64,000 nucleotides of DNA from Atrina japonica. Taxonomy: Eukaryota > Mollusca > Bivalvia > Pterioida > Pinnidae. A model generated the notes under the pieces. It had not been told where the DNA came from and made no database searches. It was given only the letters and a program-made list of their open reading frames with translations. The position numbers were made by a program, and so were the translations under genes. Within the stretch, counting starts at the first letter, position 1; each line of letters begins with the position of its first letter. Where the stretch lies: assembly GCA_030159075.1 (NCBI GenBank), contig BROG01000108.1:1403501-1467500 (forward strand), read 5' to 3'. Of this stretch, positions 63,753 to 64,000 are shown piece after piece.

Positions 63753-64000
63753 TTATTGTTAGCAAAGTGATCGTCGCAAACATGTCATGATATGGACTTC
63801 AGGGACATTTGATTTTAATGGTTTTTGTCTGCTTTAAAAAGCAGATTTAATTTTAATGAATTTTAATTAAACCCACATAACATGTACATTGTAAGTTATA
63901 CCATTTTTACCTAAAGAAAAATTGCCATCAGTAAACTCTCTAGGACTTTATTTTATACCAAAATCTGTGTTATCACTTTGTATCGACAGAAAATTTTCGT

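Overview
The window is eukaryotic nuclear DNA. It is AT-rich, has spliced genes with GT-AG introns, tRNA-derived SINEs, miniature inverted-repeat elements and many minisatellites. The protein sequences are clearly animal. The compact gene order, repeat content and protein divergence from vertebrates suggest an invertebrate, most likely a bivalve mollusc; that assignment is inference.

Layout. (1) 1-10.7 kb, plus strand: the last six exons of the cyclin K-dependent kinase gene CDK12. The upstream exons, including the glycine-rich loop, lie outside the window. Two introns of this gene carry five copies of a box H/ACA snoRNA on the same strand, with conserved guide pockets and compensatory stem changes. 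(2) 10.7-33 kb: CDK12 3' UTR, then a gene-poor stretch of SINEs, MITEs, degenerate dispersed repeats and minisatellites. A possible non-coding or alternative transcript is hinted at near 17.0-18.4 kb. (3) 33.0-58.9 kb, minus strand: a WDR24 gene (GATOR2 complex) reconstructed from 18 coding exons, about 784 residues. Its introns contain at least six tandem arrays, several SINEs and MITEs, and a probable solo LTR. (4) 60.7-63.1 kb, plus strand: two-exon MPLKIP (TTDN1), divergent from WDR24.

The three genes have no obvious joint function. CDK12 phosphorylates the RNA polymerase II C-terminal domain, WDR24 acts in amino-acid signalling to mTORC1 at the lysosome, and MPLKIP is linked to transcription/splicing homeostasis and mitosis. 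CDK12 and WDR24 are convergent; WDR24 and MPLKIP are divergent across about 1.8 kb.

Most notable points: the intronic H/ACA snoRNA family, with one guide pocket matching a conserved 28S rRNA segment; a 41-bp satellite of more than fifty units that is a copied exon-end/splice-donor junction of WDR24; a DWG in place of DFG in CDK12; and an apparent one-base frameshift in WDR24 exon 15.
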